From Amycolatopsis acidiphila (GTDB lineage Bacteria > Actinomycetota > Actinomycetes > Mycobacteriales > Pseudonocardiaceae): a DNA stretch of 64,000 bases. Shown here in pieces: positions 23,701-32,406 of this stretch. The number at the start of each line of letters is the position of its first letter. Position 1 is the stretch's first letter. The stretch spans positions 4,898,001-4,962,000 of the forward strand of contig NZ_CP090063.1 in assembly GCF_021391495.1 (NCBI RefSeq). Direction: 5' to 3'. The notes below the pieces were generated by a model, which was not told where the DNA came from, made no database searches, and was given only the letters and a program-made list of their open reading frames with translations. A program made the translations under genes and the position numbers.

Positions 23701-23745
23701 GGTCAAGAGTTTATTGCGCTTATTTATCTGCCTATATATAGTCGT
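23701..23745 (+). promoter_or_regulatory. A+T-rich promoter region of the aldehyde dehydrogenase operon
   Basis: An A+T-rich stretch with TTTATTGCGCTTATTTATC and a palindromic CTATATATAG (23732-23741) lies 60-100 bp upstream of the ATG at 23805. It is unlike its G+C-rich surroundings. No match to the TTGAC-N6-GTCAA or AATATCTACCTGA motifs was seen. Confidence 0.4.
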
Positions 23746-23804
23746 GCCTGCGCGGTCTCCGGATGACCGGCGCGTGCACCCAGGACGAAGGAGTCTCTGC
23801 GACC

Positions 23805-25286
23805 ATGACCGCGTCCACGTCGTCCCAGACCCGGCAGGGCGAAGACCGCATGCTCATCGACGGCGAGCTGACCGGGTCCGCTTCGGGAGCGCGCTACGAC
23901 AACATCAACCCGGCCACCGAAGAGGTGCTGGGACAGACGGCGGCCGGCACCGCCGCGGACCTGGACCGCGCGATCGCCGCCGCCCGCCGTGCCTTCGACA
24001 CGACCACGTGGGCGACCGACCACGCCTTCCGGGCCCGCTGCCTCGAACAGCTGCACCAGGCACTGCAGGACGAGAAGGAAGCGCTGCGCGCGGAGATCGT
24101 CGCCGAGGTCGGCGCCCCCGTGCAGACCACCTACATCGCCCAGCTCGACTGGCCGCTCGCCGACGCCCTGAGCTATCCCGCTTCGCTGATCAAGGACTTC
24201 GAGTGGGAACGCGAGCTGCCCGACACCGAGCTGTTCGGCGCGCTCAACCACCGCCGGGTGGTCAAGGAGGCCGTCGGGGTGGTCGCCGCCATCACTCCGT
24301 GGAACTTCCCGTTCGAGGTGGTCGTCAACAAGATCGCGCCGGCGTTGGCCGCGGGCAACACCGTCGTCCTCAAACCCGCGCCGGACACGCCCTGGACCGC
24401 GACCCGCATCGGCAGGCTCGTCGCGGAGCGCACCGACATCCCGGCCGGCGTGTTCAACGTCGTCACCACGCCCGACAACGAGGTGGCCGAGCAGCTGCTC
24501 ACCGACCCGCGGGTGGACCTGGTCTCCTTCACCGGTTCGACGATGACCGGCCGCCGCATCCTCGAGCTCTCCGCCGGCACCATGAAGCGCACGATGCTGG
24601 AGCTGGGCGGCAAGTCGGCGATGATCGTGCTCGACGACGCCGACTTCGCCAGCACCGTCCCGCAGTCGATGGCCGTGTGCATGCACGCCGGGCAGGGGTG
24701 CGCGCTGAACAGCCGGCTGCTCGTGCCCCGCAGCCGCTACGGCGAGGCGGTCGAGATCGCGACCGCGACGTTCGGCCACGTCCCCTACGGTGACCCCACC
24801 GACCCGGCCAACTTCGCCGGTCCGCTGATCAACGCCCGCCAGCGCGAGCGGGTTCTCGGCTACCTCGAGAAGGGCAGGCAGGAGGGCGCCCGCGTGACCA
24901 TCGGCGGCGGCCGCCCCGAACACCTGCCGAAGGGCTACTACGTGCAGCCGACCGTGTTCGCGGACGTGGACAACGGCATGACGATCGCCCGGGAGGAGAT
25001 CTTCGGCCCGGTCCTCGTGGTGATCCCGTTCGACGACGACGCGGACGCGGTTCGCATCGCCAACGACAGTCCCTACGGCCTGGCCGGCAGCGTGTTCTCC
25101 GCCGACGCCGAGCGCGCCGACCGGGTGGCCCGCCGGGTGCGCGCGGGGAGCCTGATGGTCAACGGCGGCATGTTCTACGGGGCCGACGCGCCGTTCGGCG
25201 GTTACAAGCAGAGCGGGATCGGCCGGCAGAACGGCCGCGAAGGGCTCGAGCAGTACCTGGAGACCAAGACCATCGGCTCGCGGTGA
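23805..25286 (+). CDS. NAD(P)-dependent aldehyde dehydrogenase
   Basis: A 493-residue ALDH-superfamily enzyme. [19 protein letters not shown] and [11 protein letters not shown] form the cofactor site, Glu266 lies in LELGGKS and the nucleophilic Cys299 in [22 protein letters not shown] and the C-terminal [11 protein letters not shown] are intact. It would oxidise an aldehyde intermediate to the acid, for example after side-chain cleavage or alcohol oxidation. ATG 23805 is preceded by GAAGGAG. It overlaps the downstream CoA-transferase frame at GTGA 25283, so the two probably form an operon. Confidence 0.92.
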   Translation: MTASTSSQTRQGEDRMLIDGELTGSASGARYDNINPATEEVLGQTAAGTAADLDRAIAAARRAFDTTTWATDHAFRARCLEQLHQALQDEKEALRAEIVAEVGAPVQTTYIAQLDWPLADALSYPASLIKDFEWERELPDTELFGALNHRRVVKEAVGVVAAITPWNFPFEVVVNKIAPALAAGNTVVLKPAPDTPWTATRIGRLVAERTDIPAGVFNVVTTPDNEVAEQLLTDPRVDLVSFTGSTMTGRRILELSAGTMKRTMLELGGKSAMIVLDDADFASTVPQSMAVCMHAGQGCALNSRLLVPRSRYGEAVEIATATFGHVPYGDPTDPANFAGPLINARQRERVLGYLEKGRQEGARVTIGGGRPEHLPKGYYVQPTVFADVDNGMTIAREEIFGPVLVVIPFDDDADAVRIANDSPYGLAGSVFSADAERADRVARRVRAGSLMVNGGMFYGADAPFGGYKQSGIGRQNGREGLEQYLETKTIGSR

Positions 25287-25300
25287 GCCGGGGAGGAGAC

Positions 25301-26518
25301 GTGGCGGTGGAACCCATTCTCGAGGGTGTGAAGGTCGTCGAGCTCGCCGCGTGGACCTTCGTCCCGTCGGCGGGCGCGGTGCTCGCCGACTGGGGTGCCG
25401 ACGTGATCAAGATCGAGCATCCCGAGACCGGTGACCCGCAACGCGGCCTGGTCAACTCCGGCGTGGTCGCCGGCCGCGACGGCGTGAACCACTTCATCGA
25501 GCAGCCCAACCGCGGCAAGCGCAGCATCGGCGTTGACGTGTCCAAGCCCGAAGGGCTGGAGGTGGTCTACAAGCTGGTCGAGCAGGCCGACGTGTTCATC
25601 ACCAACCTGCTTCCCGGGTCCCGTCAGCGTCTCGGCGTCGACGTCGAGAGCATCCGGGCACGCAACCCCAAGATCGTCTACGCCCGCGGGCACGGCTACG
25701 GCGCCAAGGGCGAGGAGGCCGACCGCGGTGGTTTCGACCTGGCCGCGTACTGGGCCCGGGGTGGCATCGGCGACGCCCTCGCCGTCACCGAGGACGCCTA
25801 TCCCCCGGCGCAGCGCCCGGCTTTCGGTGACGTGTTCGGCGGTTTCGCGATCGCGGGCGGGATCGCGGCCGCGTTGTTCCGCCGGGAACGCACCGGCAAG
25901 CCCTCGGTGGTCGACGTGTCCCTGCTGGCGGCGGCGGTCTGGCAGCTGGGGCCGGACATCGTCGGGTCGAAGCTGATCGGCTCGACGATTCCCAAGTACG
26001 ACCTGGAGGAGATGCCGAACCCGGTGGCGAGCCTCTACCGCACGGCGGACAACAGGTTCATCGCGCTCGTACTGCTGCAGGCCGACCGGTTCTGGGGCGA
26101 GCTGTGCACCCGGATCGGCCGGGAGGACATGGCCGCGGACGAGCGCTTCGCCGACGCCAAGACCCGGTTCGCGCACCGGCGCGAGTGCATCGCCGAGCTG
26201 CGCAAGACCTTCGAGAGCCGGCCGCTGAAGCACTGGCAGCAGCGGCTGGAGGGTTTCGACGCGGTCTGGGACACCTTCCAGAACGCCTTGGAGCTGCACG
26301 ACGACCCACAGGTCAAGGCCAACGGCTACCTTCCCGAGGTCACCGACGCGAACGGCAACACCTTCGCACTCGCGGCGAACCCGGTGCAGTTCGACGAGAC
26401 CCCGGCCCAGCTGCGCCCGGCCCCCGGCCACGGCCAGCACACCGAAGAGCTGCTGCTCGAGCTCGGGTTCGACTGGGACCAGATCATCGCACTGAAGACC
26501 TCGTCGGCGGTCCTCTAG
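25301..26518 (+). CDS. family III (CaiB/BaiF) CoA-transferase
   Basis: A 405-residue CoA-transferase that would move CoA between carboxylates without ATP. Family features are LEGVKVVELAAWTFVPSAG at the start, ADWGADVIKIEHPETGD, the NRGKRSIGVDV strand and PAFGDVFGGFAIAGG, which carries the Asp that forms the acyl-enzyme anhydride. The start is uncertain among GTGs at 25283, 25301 and 25307; GGGAGG at 25291-25296 favours one of the latter two. It is the last gene of the aldehyde dehydrogenase operon and is followed by a strong terminator about 230 bp on. Confidence 0.87.
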   Translation: MAVEPILEGVKVVELAAWTFVPSAGAVLADWGADVIKIEHPETGDPQRGLVNSGVVAGRDGVNHFIEQPNRGKRSIGVDVSKPEGLEVVYKLVEQADVFITNLLPGSRQRLGVDVESIRARNPKIVYARGHGYGAKGEEADRGGFDLAAYWARGGIGDALAVTEDAYPPAQRPAFGDVFGGFAIAGGIAAALFRRERTGKPSVVDVSLLAAAVWQLGPDIVGSKLIGSTIPKYDLEEMPNPVASLYRTADNRFIALVLLQADRFWGELCTRIGREDMAADERFADAKTRFAHRRECIAELRKTFESRPLKHWQQRLEGFDAVWDTFQNALELHDDPQVKANGYLPEVTDANGNTFALAANPVQFDETPAQLRPAPGHGQHTEELLLELGFDWDQIIALKTSSAVL

Positions 26519-26750
26519 GCGGGCCGCGTCGAACTACCGGGGATTTCAGCCAGGATGAGTACGACCGCGTGCTGACCTGGGCGGCATACACGTGCTGGGT
26601 AGCCAGGCGAACTCGCTGAACGCGCTGTCCGCTTACGCCGGCCAAGATGCGCCGGCCGCGCGGAACCAGCTATCTGCGCCGCTCAGCGCGTGTCCACGCT
26701 GTTGGTGGTGTTCACCGGGACAGCGCGTAGGACGGACGAGCCGGTCACAG
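26519..26750. other. non-coding stretch, no gene recognised
   Basis: About 230 bp after the CoA-transferase stop carry no frame with recognisable protein features. Codon bias in short frames here is weak compared with the neighbours, and a decayed gene fragment is possible. The stretch ends in the terminator at 26751-26788. Confidence 0.4.
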
Positions 26751-26788
26751 CGAAGGGGCGCGCCTCCCGGCGGAAGCGCGCCCCTTCG
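26751..26788. terminator. strong bidirectional hairpin terminator
   Basis: A perfect 13-bp stem (CGAAGGGGCGCGC at 26751-26763, GCGCGCCCCTTCG at 26776-26788) with a 12-nt loop lies between the CoA-transferase operon and the convergent GntR gene. Confidence 0.8.
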
Positions 26789-26805
26789 TCATGCCCGTGA
26801 GCAGG

Positions 26806-27606
26806 TCACTCCAGCAGGTCGAGGACCGTGGAGCCCGCGTCGTCGCCCAGCAGGTAGCCCTCGGCCTCGTCGAGATGGCGGCGCCACAGCTCCTCGGCTC
26901 CCTTGGCGTCGCGCGCCCGGATCAGCTCCACGAGCTTGCGGTGGGTCTTGGACGTGCTGCGTCGCGCGCGGTCGGCCAGTGGGCCGGCGTCGGGCTGCAG
27001 CGACGTGTTCGCCACCTCGATGATGTGGTGCAGCATCTCGCTCAGCAGCGCGAGCGTCTCGTTGCCCGCCAGGCGCACCACCAGCAGGTGGAAGTCACCG
27101 TGCAGCCGCACGGCCTCCAGCGACTCCCCGGCCGGGACGGCCTCGTGCCGTTCGAGCGCCGCCGTCAGGACTTCGAGGTCGTCCTTCGTGCGGCGCCGGG
27201 CCAGCAGGGCCACGCTGGGCAGCTCGAGCGCGATCCGCGCTTCGTACACATCGCGCAGGGTGGCGCCCTGGTACTCGAGGATGAATCCCGCGTACCGGGC
27301 GGCGACCTCACGGCGGGGCGGCTGGACCCGCGCTCCGCCGTGCGCGCCGCGCCGGATCGCGATGAGGCTCTCCGACTCCAGCACCCGGAACGCCTCGCGC
27401 AGCGTCGGGCGGGAGATGCCGAACTGTTCCATCAGCTCGGACTCCGAAGGCAGCGCGTCGCCCTCGGCGAGCTCGCCCCGGATGATCTGGCGGCGCAGCT
27501 CGGCCGCGACCAGTTCCGCCATCTTCGGCACCCGGACCGGCCGGGCCACGGTGTCGGACGGCGAACGGAGCGCCCCCTGCGCCCTTCCCACGGTTCTGGG
27601 TGCCAC
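26806..27606 (-). CDS. GntR-family regulator, FadR/FCD subgroup
   Basis: A 266-residue regulator: a winged helix-turn-helix (LRRQIIRGELAEGDALPSES, FGISRPTLREAFRVLESE) and an all-helical FCD ligand domain with the usual metal-binding pattern (His near FHLLVVRLAGN and further His residues). I chose GTG 27606, preceded by GGGGAGG. It closely resembles the GntR at 60624-61385 over its full length. The upstream island to 27660 is A+T-rich and probably holds its promoter and operator. It likely responds to a carboxylate or acyl-CoA intermediate. Confidence 0.9.
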   Translation of the reverse strand: MAPRTVGRAQGALRSPSDTVARPVRVPKMAELVAAELRRQIIRGELAEGDALPSESELMEQFGISRPTLREAFRVLESESLIAIRRGAHGGARVQPPRREVAARYAGFILEYQGATLRDVYEARIALELPSVALLARRRTKDDLEVLTAALERHEAVPAGESLEAVRLHGDFHLLVVRLAGNETLALLSEMLHHIIEVANTSLQPDAGPLADRARRSTSKTHRKLVELIRARDAKGAEELWRRHLDEAEGYLLGDDAGSTVLDLLE

Positions 27607-27713
27607 CGGTCCTCCCCGTTCACTCAATGAATTAGATCTTCGATTGTATTTCACTGATATATGAGCACCGGGTCCCGCCCGGCGGGTCGGCGTGGGTCGT
27701 GTCACCCGGCCAG
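27607..27713. promoter_or_regulatory. promoter region of the GntR gene
   Basis: An A+T-rich island (27628-27662) lies just upstream of the GntR start, unlike the surrounding G+C-rich sequence. A TTCACTGAT word within it resembles TCTACTGAT upstream of the paralogous GntR at 61410-61430. No clear palindrome was found. Confidence 0.35.
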
Positions 27714-27739
27714 GGGCGGGCGCCACGTGACGCCCGCCC
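27714..27739 (-). terminator. hairpin terminator after the amidohydrolase operon
   Basis: GGGCGGGCG (27714-27722) and CGCCCGCCC (27731-27739) form a 9-bp G+C stem with an 8-nt loop, 12 bp beyond the stop of the 73-residue gene. Confidence 0.6.
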
Positions 27740-27751
27740 AGGACCGTCCGC

Positions 27752-27973
27752 TCAGCTCCGGAAGGTCTCCCTGGCTGTCTTCATCGCGTCGAGGCGCCGG
27801 GTCAGCAACTCGACCTCGTCCTGTTCGAGCGGGCCGATGCCGGCCGCCCGCAGGCGGTCCAGCTCGCCGGTGACGGCGATGATCTCGTCGTCGAGGCGTT
27901 CACCCGCCTCGTCCTTGGTCAGCAGATCCTGGTCGGTCCAGTCGTCCGCCGGGATCCTGTCGATGGCCGCCAC
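27752..27973 (-). CDS. small acidic helical protein of unknown function
   Basis: A 73-residue protein, acidic at the N-terminus (IPADDWTDQDLLTKDEAGERL) and predicted to be mostly helical with a possible coiled coil from about residue 26 to 65 (LDDEIIAVTGELDRLRAAG). I do not recognise a family. It starts seven bases after the amidohydrolase stop, so the two are cotranscribed, and it may be an accessory or assembly subunit (inference). Codon usage matches its neighbours, which supports it being real. Confidence 0.65.
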   Translation of the reverse strand: MAAIDRIPADDWTDQDLLTKDEAGERLDDEIIAVTGELDRLRAAGIGPLEQDEVELLTRRLDAMKTARETFRS

Positions 27974-27980
27974 GGCGTGC

Positions 27981-29168
27981 TCAGCCCGCCACGCCGGCTT
28001 CGGCCGGCTTGTTCGCCGCGGCCGGCAGGTTGTAGAACCGCCGGGCGTTGAGCTCGACGATCTGGTGCACCTCGTCGTCGGGCACGTTCGCGAACGTTTC
28101 CGACGCGCGCTTGCGGCTGGCAGGCCAGAACGAGTCCGAGTGCGGGTAGTCGCACTCCCAGGTGATCCGCTCGACGCCGATGGTGTGCCGGTTCTCGATC
28201 CCGAAGTCGTCCTCGATGAAGCAGCCGTGGAAGTGCTTCTTGAACAGCTCCAGCGGCTCGACGTCCTGGTTGATGTTCTGGTAGAAGCGGTGCTTGCGCC
28301 ACACGTACCCGGCGCGCTCGATCAGGTAGGGCATCCAGCCGACCCCGCCCTCGGACAGGCCGATCTTCAGCTTCGGGTGCTTGTGCAGCGCCGGGGAGAA
28401 CAGCCAGTCCGCGGTGGCGTGCATGCTGTTGAGCCCCATCAGGTTGATCATCACCGCGAACGGGGCGTCCGGCGCGATCTGCGGGATCGAGGTCGCCCCA
28501 CCGCTGCCGAAGTGCTGGCACAGCGGCATGCCCGTTTCCTCGACCGCCGAGAACACCGGGTCCCAGTAGTCGGTGTGCACCGAGGGCAGGCCGAGCGCAT
28601 GCGGCAGGTCCGGGAACGAGATGCCCTTGGCGCCCTTGCCGGCGGTGCGGTGGATCTCCGCCACCGACGCCTGGACATCCCACAGCGGCAGGATGACGAT
28701 CGGGATCAGCCTGCCGGGCGCGGCGGCACACCACTCGTCGAGCACGAAGTCGTTGTAGGCCTGGACGCAGGCCAGCGCGAGCTCCTTGTCCTCGGCCTCC
28801 AGGAACACCGTCCCGCAGAACCGCGGGAACGACGGGAAGCACATCATGGCCTCGACGCCGTCGATGTCCATATCGGCCAGGCGCGCCTTCGGGTCGTAGC
28901 ACCCGGGGATCATGTCGTCGTAGCGAACCGGCTCGAGCCCGTACTCCTCGGGCTTCTTGCCTGCCACGGCGTTCAGGCCGATGTAGGGGTAGATCCGGTC
29001 CTCGTAGACCCACATCTGGGCGTTCGGGCCACCCTCGCTGAGGGGCTTCTCGACGATCCGGGGGCCGACATCCTGATACTTGGCAGGCAAACGGTCCTGC
29101 CACACCCGCGGGTGCTCGATCAGGTGGTCGTCGACCGAAATGAGTTTCATCCAGGGCTGCAGCGGCAT
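27981..29168 (-). CDS. amidohydrolase-2 family metal-dependent hydrolase/decarboxylase
   Basis: A 395-residue ACMSD-like amidohydrolase. The N-terminal ISVDDHLIEHP carries the D-x-H type metal site, PLCQHFGSGG lies mid-barrel and ERITWECDYPHSDS near the C-terminus provides the catalytic Asp. It belongs to the same group as the enzyme at 14464-15687, though the sequences differ strongly. It probably decarboxylates or hydrolyses a cyclic or ring-cleaved acid; no amide substrate should be assumed. It leads a two-gene operon with the 73-residue protein. Confidence 0.87.
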   Translation of the reverse strand: MPLQPWMKLISVDDHLIEHPRVWQDRLPAKYQDVGPRIVEKPLSEGGPNAQMWVYEDRIYPYIGLNAVAGKKPEEYGLEPVRYDDMIPGCYDPKARLADMDIDGVEAMMCFPSFPRFCGTVFLEAEDKELALACVQAYNDFVLDEWCAAAPGRLIPIVILPLWDVQASVAEIHRTAGKGAKGISFPDLPHALGLPSVHTDYWDPVFSAVEETGMPLCQHFGSGGATSIPQIAPDAPFAVMINLMGLNSMHATADWLFSPALHKHPKLKIGLSEGGVGWMPYLIERAGYVWRKHRFYQNINQDVEPLELFKKHFHGCFIEDDFGIENRHTIGVERITWECDYPHSDSFWPASRKRASETFANVPDDEVHQIVELNARRFYNLPAAANKPAEAGVAG

Positions 29169-29220
29169 CGCTGACTCCTCACCACCAGGGTTTTCCGATT
29201 GTCATCCGTTGATGCGATGT

Positions 29221-30720
29221 TCATGACCGGCCCGCCCCGGAGAGCAGGTCCTGTACCAGCTCGCGCCGGAGCAGCTTGCCGGTCGCGGTGTGCGGCAGCT
29301 CCGGCCGGAACACCACGTCGTCCGGGGTGCGCGACCCACGCAGCCGGGCGCGCACGTACTCCTTGATCTCGTCGCCGCCGGGCCGGGCGCCCGGGTGCGG
29401 CACCACGACCGCGACGAGCCGGGCGCCCCACTCGTCGTCCGGCAGCCCGATCACGGCGACCTCCCTGACCCCCGGGTGGTGCACGAGCACGTCCTCGATC
29501 TCGGCGGGGGCGATGTTCTCGCCGCCCCGGATGATCGTGTCGTCCGTGCGCCCGGAGATGAACAGGTAGCCCTCGTGGTCGAACCGGGCCTGGTCGCGGG
29601 TGTGGAACCAGCCCTCGTCGTCCAGCAGCGAGCCGGAGCCGAGGTACTCCCCCGAAACCTGCCCGCCACGCACCCACAGCTGACCGGTCTCGCCCGCGGG
29701 CAGCACGGTGCCGAGCTCGTCCCGGATCTGGCCCTCCACCCCGGGGACCAGCCGGCCGGCCGAAGACAGCCGGTCCCGCACCGCGGGGTCGGCCGAGCCG
29801 AGTGCGGCACGGTGGTCGTCCGGGCCCAGCACCGCGATCGTCGAGCTGGTCTCGGTCAGGCCGTAGGCGTTGGTGAACGCGGCACCGGGCAGCACGGTCA
29901 AAGCCCGTTCCAGCACCGGCCGCGGCATGCGCGCGCCACCGTAGGCGACCGAGCGCAGGGTGGGCAGGTCCGCCGGGGTGTCGCCGAGCTGCTCGACGAT
30001 GCGCGCGAGCATGGTGGGCACCAGCATCGCCTGCGTGATGCCCTCGTCGCGCACCAGGTCGAGCCAGCCGGCCGGGGAGAAGTTGGGCAGGTAGACCATG
30101 CGGCGGCCGGAGAACGTGTTCGTGAGCACCGTCCCCACGCCCGCGACGTGGTAGGGCGGCACGCTGATCAACGCGGCGTCGTCCTCCGCCGACGAGCCGA
30201 ACTCGACGGTCTGCAGCACGTAGGACACCAGGTTCGCGTGCCGCAGGACCGCGCCCTTCGGCTTCGAGGTCGTGCCGCTGGTGTAGAGCACCACCGCGGG
30301 CACGTCCTCGTCGATGTCCTGCGGGGGCAGCGGATCGGCCTCGGCGGCCGCGGCGAGCCACTCGGTGACAGTGATCGTCTTGCCCGGCAGTCCCAGCGTG
30401 GCGTACTGCTCGTCGACGACGAGCAGCGGCCGCTCGCCGAGGCCGCCGGCCAGTTCGGCCAGCTGCTCGGCCGGCAGCCGGTAGTTGAGCGGGGTGAACG
30501 GAGCCCCCGCCTGAGCCGCGGCGAACAGGGCGACCGGGAACGCCGGGCTGCTCACTCCCACGAACCCCACCGCGTCGGCGCCGGCGTCCCGCACCACCCG
30601 GGCACCGCCCGCGGCACGCGAAGCGAGATCCGCAGCCGTGAGACCACCGCTGCGCCGCCCGACGAGCACCCGCTCCGGCAACGTGGACGCGACCGTGTCG
30701 AGCAGCATCGCGACGCTCAT
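29221..30720 (-). CDS. AMP-forming acyl-CoA ligase
   Basis: A 499-residue ANL-family ligase. The motifs are YTSGTTSKPKGAV, NAYGLTETSS, FHTRDQARFDHEGY, GRTDDTIIRGGENIAP and the catalytic Lys in ATGKLLRREL. One deviation is FHTRDQ in place of the common RTGD, where the invariant Asp is still present. The start is ATG 30720, with AAGGAGG seven bases upstream; the preceding TTG is less likely. It lies just downstream of the thiolase/DUF35 pair on the same strand with a 30-bp gap and probably belongs to the same operon. Confidence 0.9.
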   Translation of the reverse strand: MSVAMLLDTVASTLPERVLVGRRSGGLTAADLASRAAGGARVVRDAGADAVGFVGVSSPAFPVALFAAAQAGAPFTPLNYRLPAEQLAELAGGLGERPLLVVDEQYATLGLPGKTITVTEWLAAAAEADPLPPQDIDEDVPAVVLYTSGTTSKPKGAVLRHANLVSYVLQTVEFGSSAEDDAALISVPPYHVAGVGTVLTNTFSGRRMVYLPNFSPAGWLDLVRDEGITQAMLVPTMLARIVEQLGDTPADLPTLRSVAYGGARMPRPVLERALTVLPGAAFTNAYGLTETSSTIAVLGPDDHRAALGSADPAVRDRLSSAGRLVPGVEGQIRDELGTVLPAGETGQLWVRGGQVSGEYLGSGSLLDDEGWFHTRDQARFDHEGYLFISGRTDDTIIRGGENIAPAEIEDVLVHHPGVREVAVIGLPDDEWGARLVAVVVPHPGARPGGDEIKEYVRARLRGSRTPDDVVFRPELPHTATGKLLRRELVQDLLSGAGRS

Positions 30721-30750
30721 CAAACCTCCTTCACCCGGCTGTTCCCGAGC

Positions 30751-31893
30751 TCACGTGGACAGGATCGCGACCGCGGCGGTGCCGGGCGCGCCGTAGAGAT
30801 GCGTGTAGCCGACCTTCGGGCTGCCCGGCACCTGCCGGTCCGCGGCGCGGCCGCGCAGCTGCGTGACGATCTCGTAGACCTGGCGAAGGCCCGAGGCGCC
30901 GACCGGCTCGCCGTTGGCGATCAGCCCCCCGTCGGTGTTGACCGGCAGCCTGCCCCCGATCTCCGTCTGCCCCTGCGCCAGCAGCGACTCCTGCTCGCCG
31001 TCCTTGCAGAAACCGTTCTCCGCCATGTGGATCACCTCGGAGCCGGCGTCGGTGTCCTGCAGCTGGGCGAGGTCGACGTCCTCCGGCCCGATGCCCGCCT
31101 CCTCGTAGGCGGCCCGGGACGCGTCGACCGTGGGGCTGGGCGCGGTCTCGAGCGGAAGTGACGGGCTCAGCAGCTCGAAGGCGCCGAGGCGGCGGCTGCG
31201 CAGCTGGCTCGCCCGCAGGTAGACCGGCTTGTCGGTGTACTTGTGCGCCTGGTCGGCGCGGCACAGCAGGACAGCCGCGGCGCCTTCGTTGGGCGCGCAG
31301 TACATGTACTGCGTGAGCGGGTGGTTCAGCACCGGCGAGGCCAGGATCTCCTCCTCGGAGATCGGCTTGCGCCGCCAGGCCTTCGGGTTCGCCGCCCCGT
31401 TGCGGAAGTTCTTCGCCGCCACCTTCGCGAGCGTGGCCGTGGTCAGCCCGTGCTCGTGCAGGTACCGGGTGGCCTTCATACCGAAGAAGTGGGTCGTCAG
31501 GAACAGCCCGGCCTCGCCGTACCAGCCGGGCAGGCCCGACACCGACGGGTCCGCGGCGAACGCGCCACGCGGGTGCTTGTCCAGCCCGATCGCGATGGCG
31601 AGGTCGTGCTCGCCGCTTTCGACGGCCTTGGCCGCCATCGTCAGGGAGGTGTTGCCCGTGGCGCAGCCGTTCAGCACGGCGCGGGCCGGGATACCGGTGA
31701 GGCCGAGCAGGCCGACGACCGCCTCGGGGTTGGTGACCTCCATACTGCCGGCGTACGCGCACTGCACGTCCCGCCACTGCGCGCCGGCGTCGGCCAGCGC
31801 GTCGCGAACCGCGTCCGCCCCCATCTCCAGCGCGGACTTTCCCTCGTAACGGCCGAACGGGTGCAACCCGACGCCGACAATCGCAACATCCAC
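30751..31893 (-). CDS. thiolase-superfamily protein (SCP-x type) with altered active site
   Basis: A 380-residue SCP-x-like thiolase. The nucleophile is kept (Cys77 in LNGCATGNTSL). The HDCF motif, however, reads LAQLQDTDAG, and the C-terminal GHPxGATG motif is GEPVGASG, so both active-site His residues are changed, the second to Glu. Claisen or retro-Claisen chemistry may therefore be altered. It follows a DUF35 gene by 10 bp, forming the second thiolase/DUF35 pair of the window, and is followed by an acyl-CoA ligase. The promoter upstream of the DUF35 gene carries the AATATCTACCTGA motif. Confidence 0.85.
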   Translation of the reverse strand: MDVAIVGVGLHPFGRYEGKSALEMGADAVRDALADAGAQWRDVQCAYAGSMEVTNPEAVVGLLGLTGIPARAVLNGCATGNTSLTMAAKAVESGEHDLAIAIGLDKHPRGAFAADPSVSGLPGWYGEAGLFLTTHFFGMKATRYLHEHGLTTATLAKVAAKNFRNGAANPKAWRRKPISEEEILASPVLNHPLTQYMYCAPNEGAAAVLLCRADQAHKYTDKPVYLRASQLRSRRLGAFELLSPSLPLETAPSPTVDASRAAYEEAGIGPEDVDLAQLQDTDAGSEVIHMAENGFCKDGEQESLLAQGQTEIGGRLPVNTDGGLIANGEPVGASGLRQVYEIVTQLRGRAADRQVPGSPKVGYTHLYGAPGTAAVAILST

Positions 31894-31903
31894 CAGGACC
31901 TCC

Positions 31904-32332
31904 TTACCGAACCGGCTGGAAAGCGAACACGACCGTCTCGTCGCCCTCGGGCGTCGAGCCGAACGGCAGAACGGTCAGCTCCATCTCCTGCCCGATCGCG
32001 AGCTTGTCCGGATCGGGCTCGGTCAGCCTGGCCTCCACCCGGCAGGCCCCCGGCAGCTCCACATATCCCACGCTGAACGGGACGAACGTCTCCGGCGTGT
32101 CGGCACCGGCATAGGGCGGCGACGGGGGACGGAACCGTTGCGTGGTGAACGTCCACAGCCGGCCACGACGGGGCAGCTCCACCTGGGCCACCTCGGCCTT
32201 TCCGCAGGCGAGACAGTGTTCGCGGTAGGGGAACGCGACGTGGCCACAGCTTCCGCAGCGGCCCCCGAGCAGTGCCGGTTCCGCTGCCGGCCAGGTGAAA
32301 AGTCCTGGCGCCAAGGGAATCCGCTTCGCCAT
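31904..32332 (-). CDS. DUF35 OB-fold protein with zinc ribbon
   Basis: A 142-residue protein with CGSC and CLAC zinc-ribbon pairs near residues 26 and 42 and an OB-fold domain (GRLWTFTTQRF ... VPFSVGYVELP). It would bind acyl-CoA and act as partner of the thiolase immediately downstream. I chose ATG 32332, preceded by AGGAG; a TTG at 32359 is in frame but weaker. It is the first gene of a probable DUF35 - thiolase - ligase operon. Confidence 0.87.
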   Translation of the reverse strand: MAKRIPLAPGLFTWPAAEPALLGGRCGSCGHVAFPYREHCLACGKAEVAQVELPRRGRLWTFTTQRFRPPSPPYAGADTPETFVPFSVGYVELPGACRVEARLTEPDPDKLAIGQEMELTVLPFGSTPEGDETVVFAFQPVR

Positions 32333-32382
32333 CGAGGCTCCTACTCTTCCGGCCGTCAACTAACGACACTCTAGTGCTAAGT

Positions 32383-32406
32383 AGCTCAAATATCTACCTG
32401 AATAAT
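32383..32406 (-). promoter_or_regulatory. AATATCTACCTGA-type operator before the DUF35/thiolase operon
   Basis: The plus-strand sequence at 32383-32402 is AGCTCAAATATCTACCTGAA, nearly matching the minus strand at 9272-9249 and resembling 51241-51218. GTAG (32381-32384) and CTAC (32394-32397) form an inner inverted pair. It overlaps the last codons of the upstream ligase, 50 bp before the DUF35 start. Confidence 0.5.
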
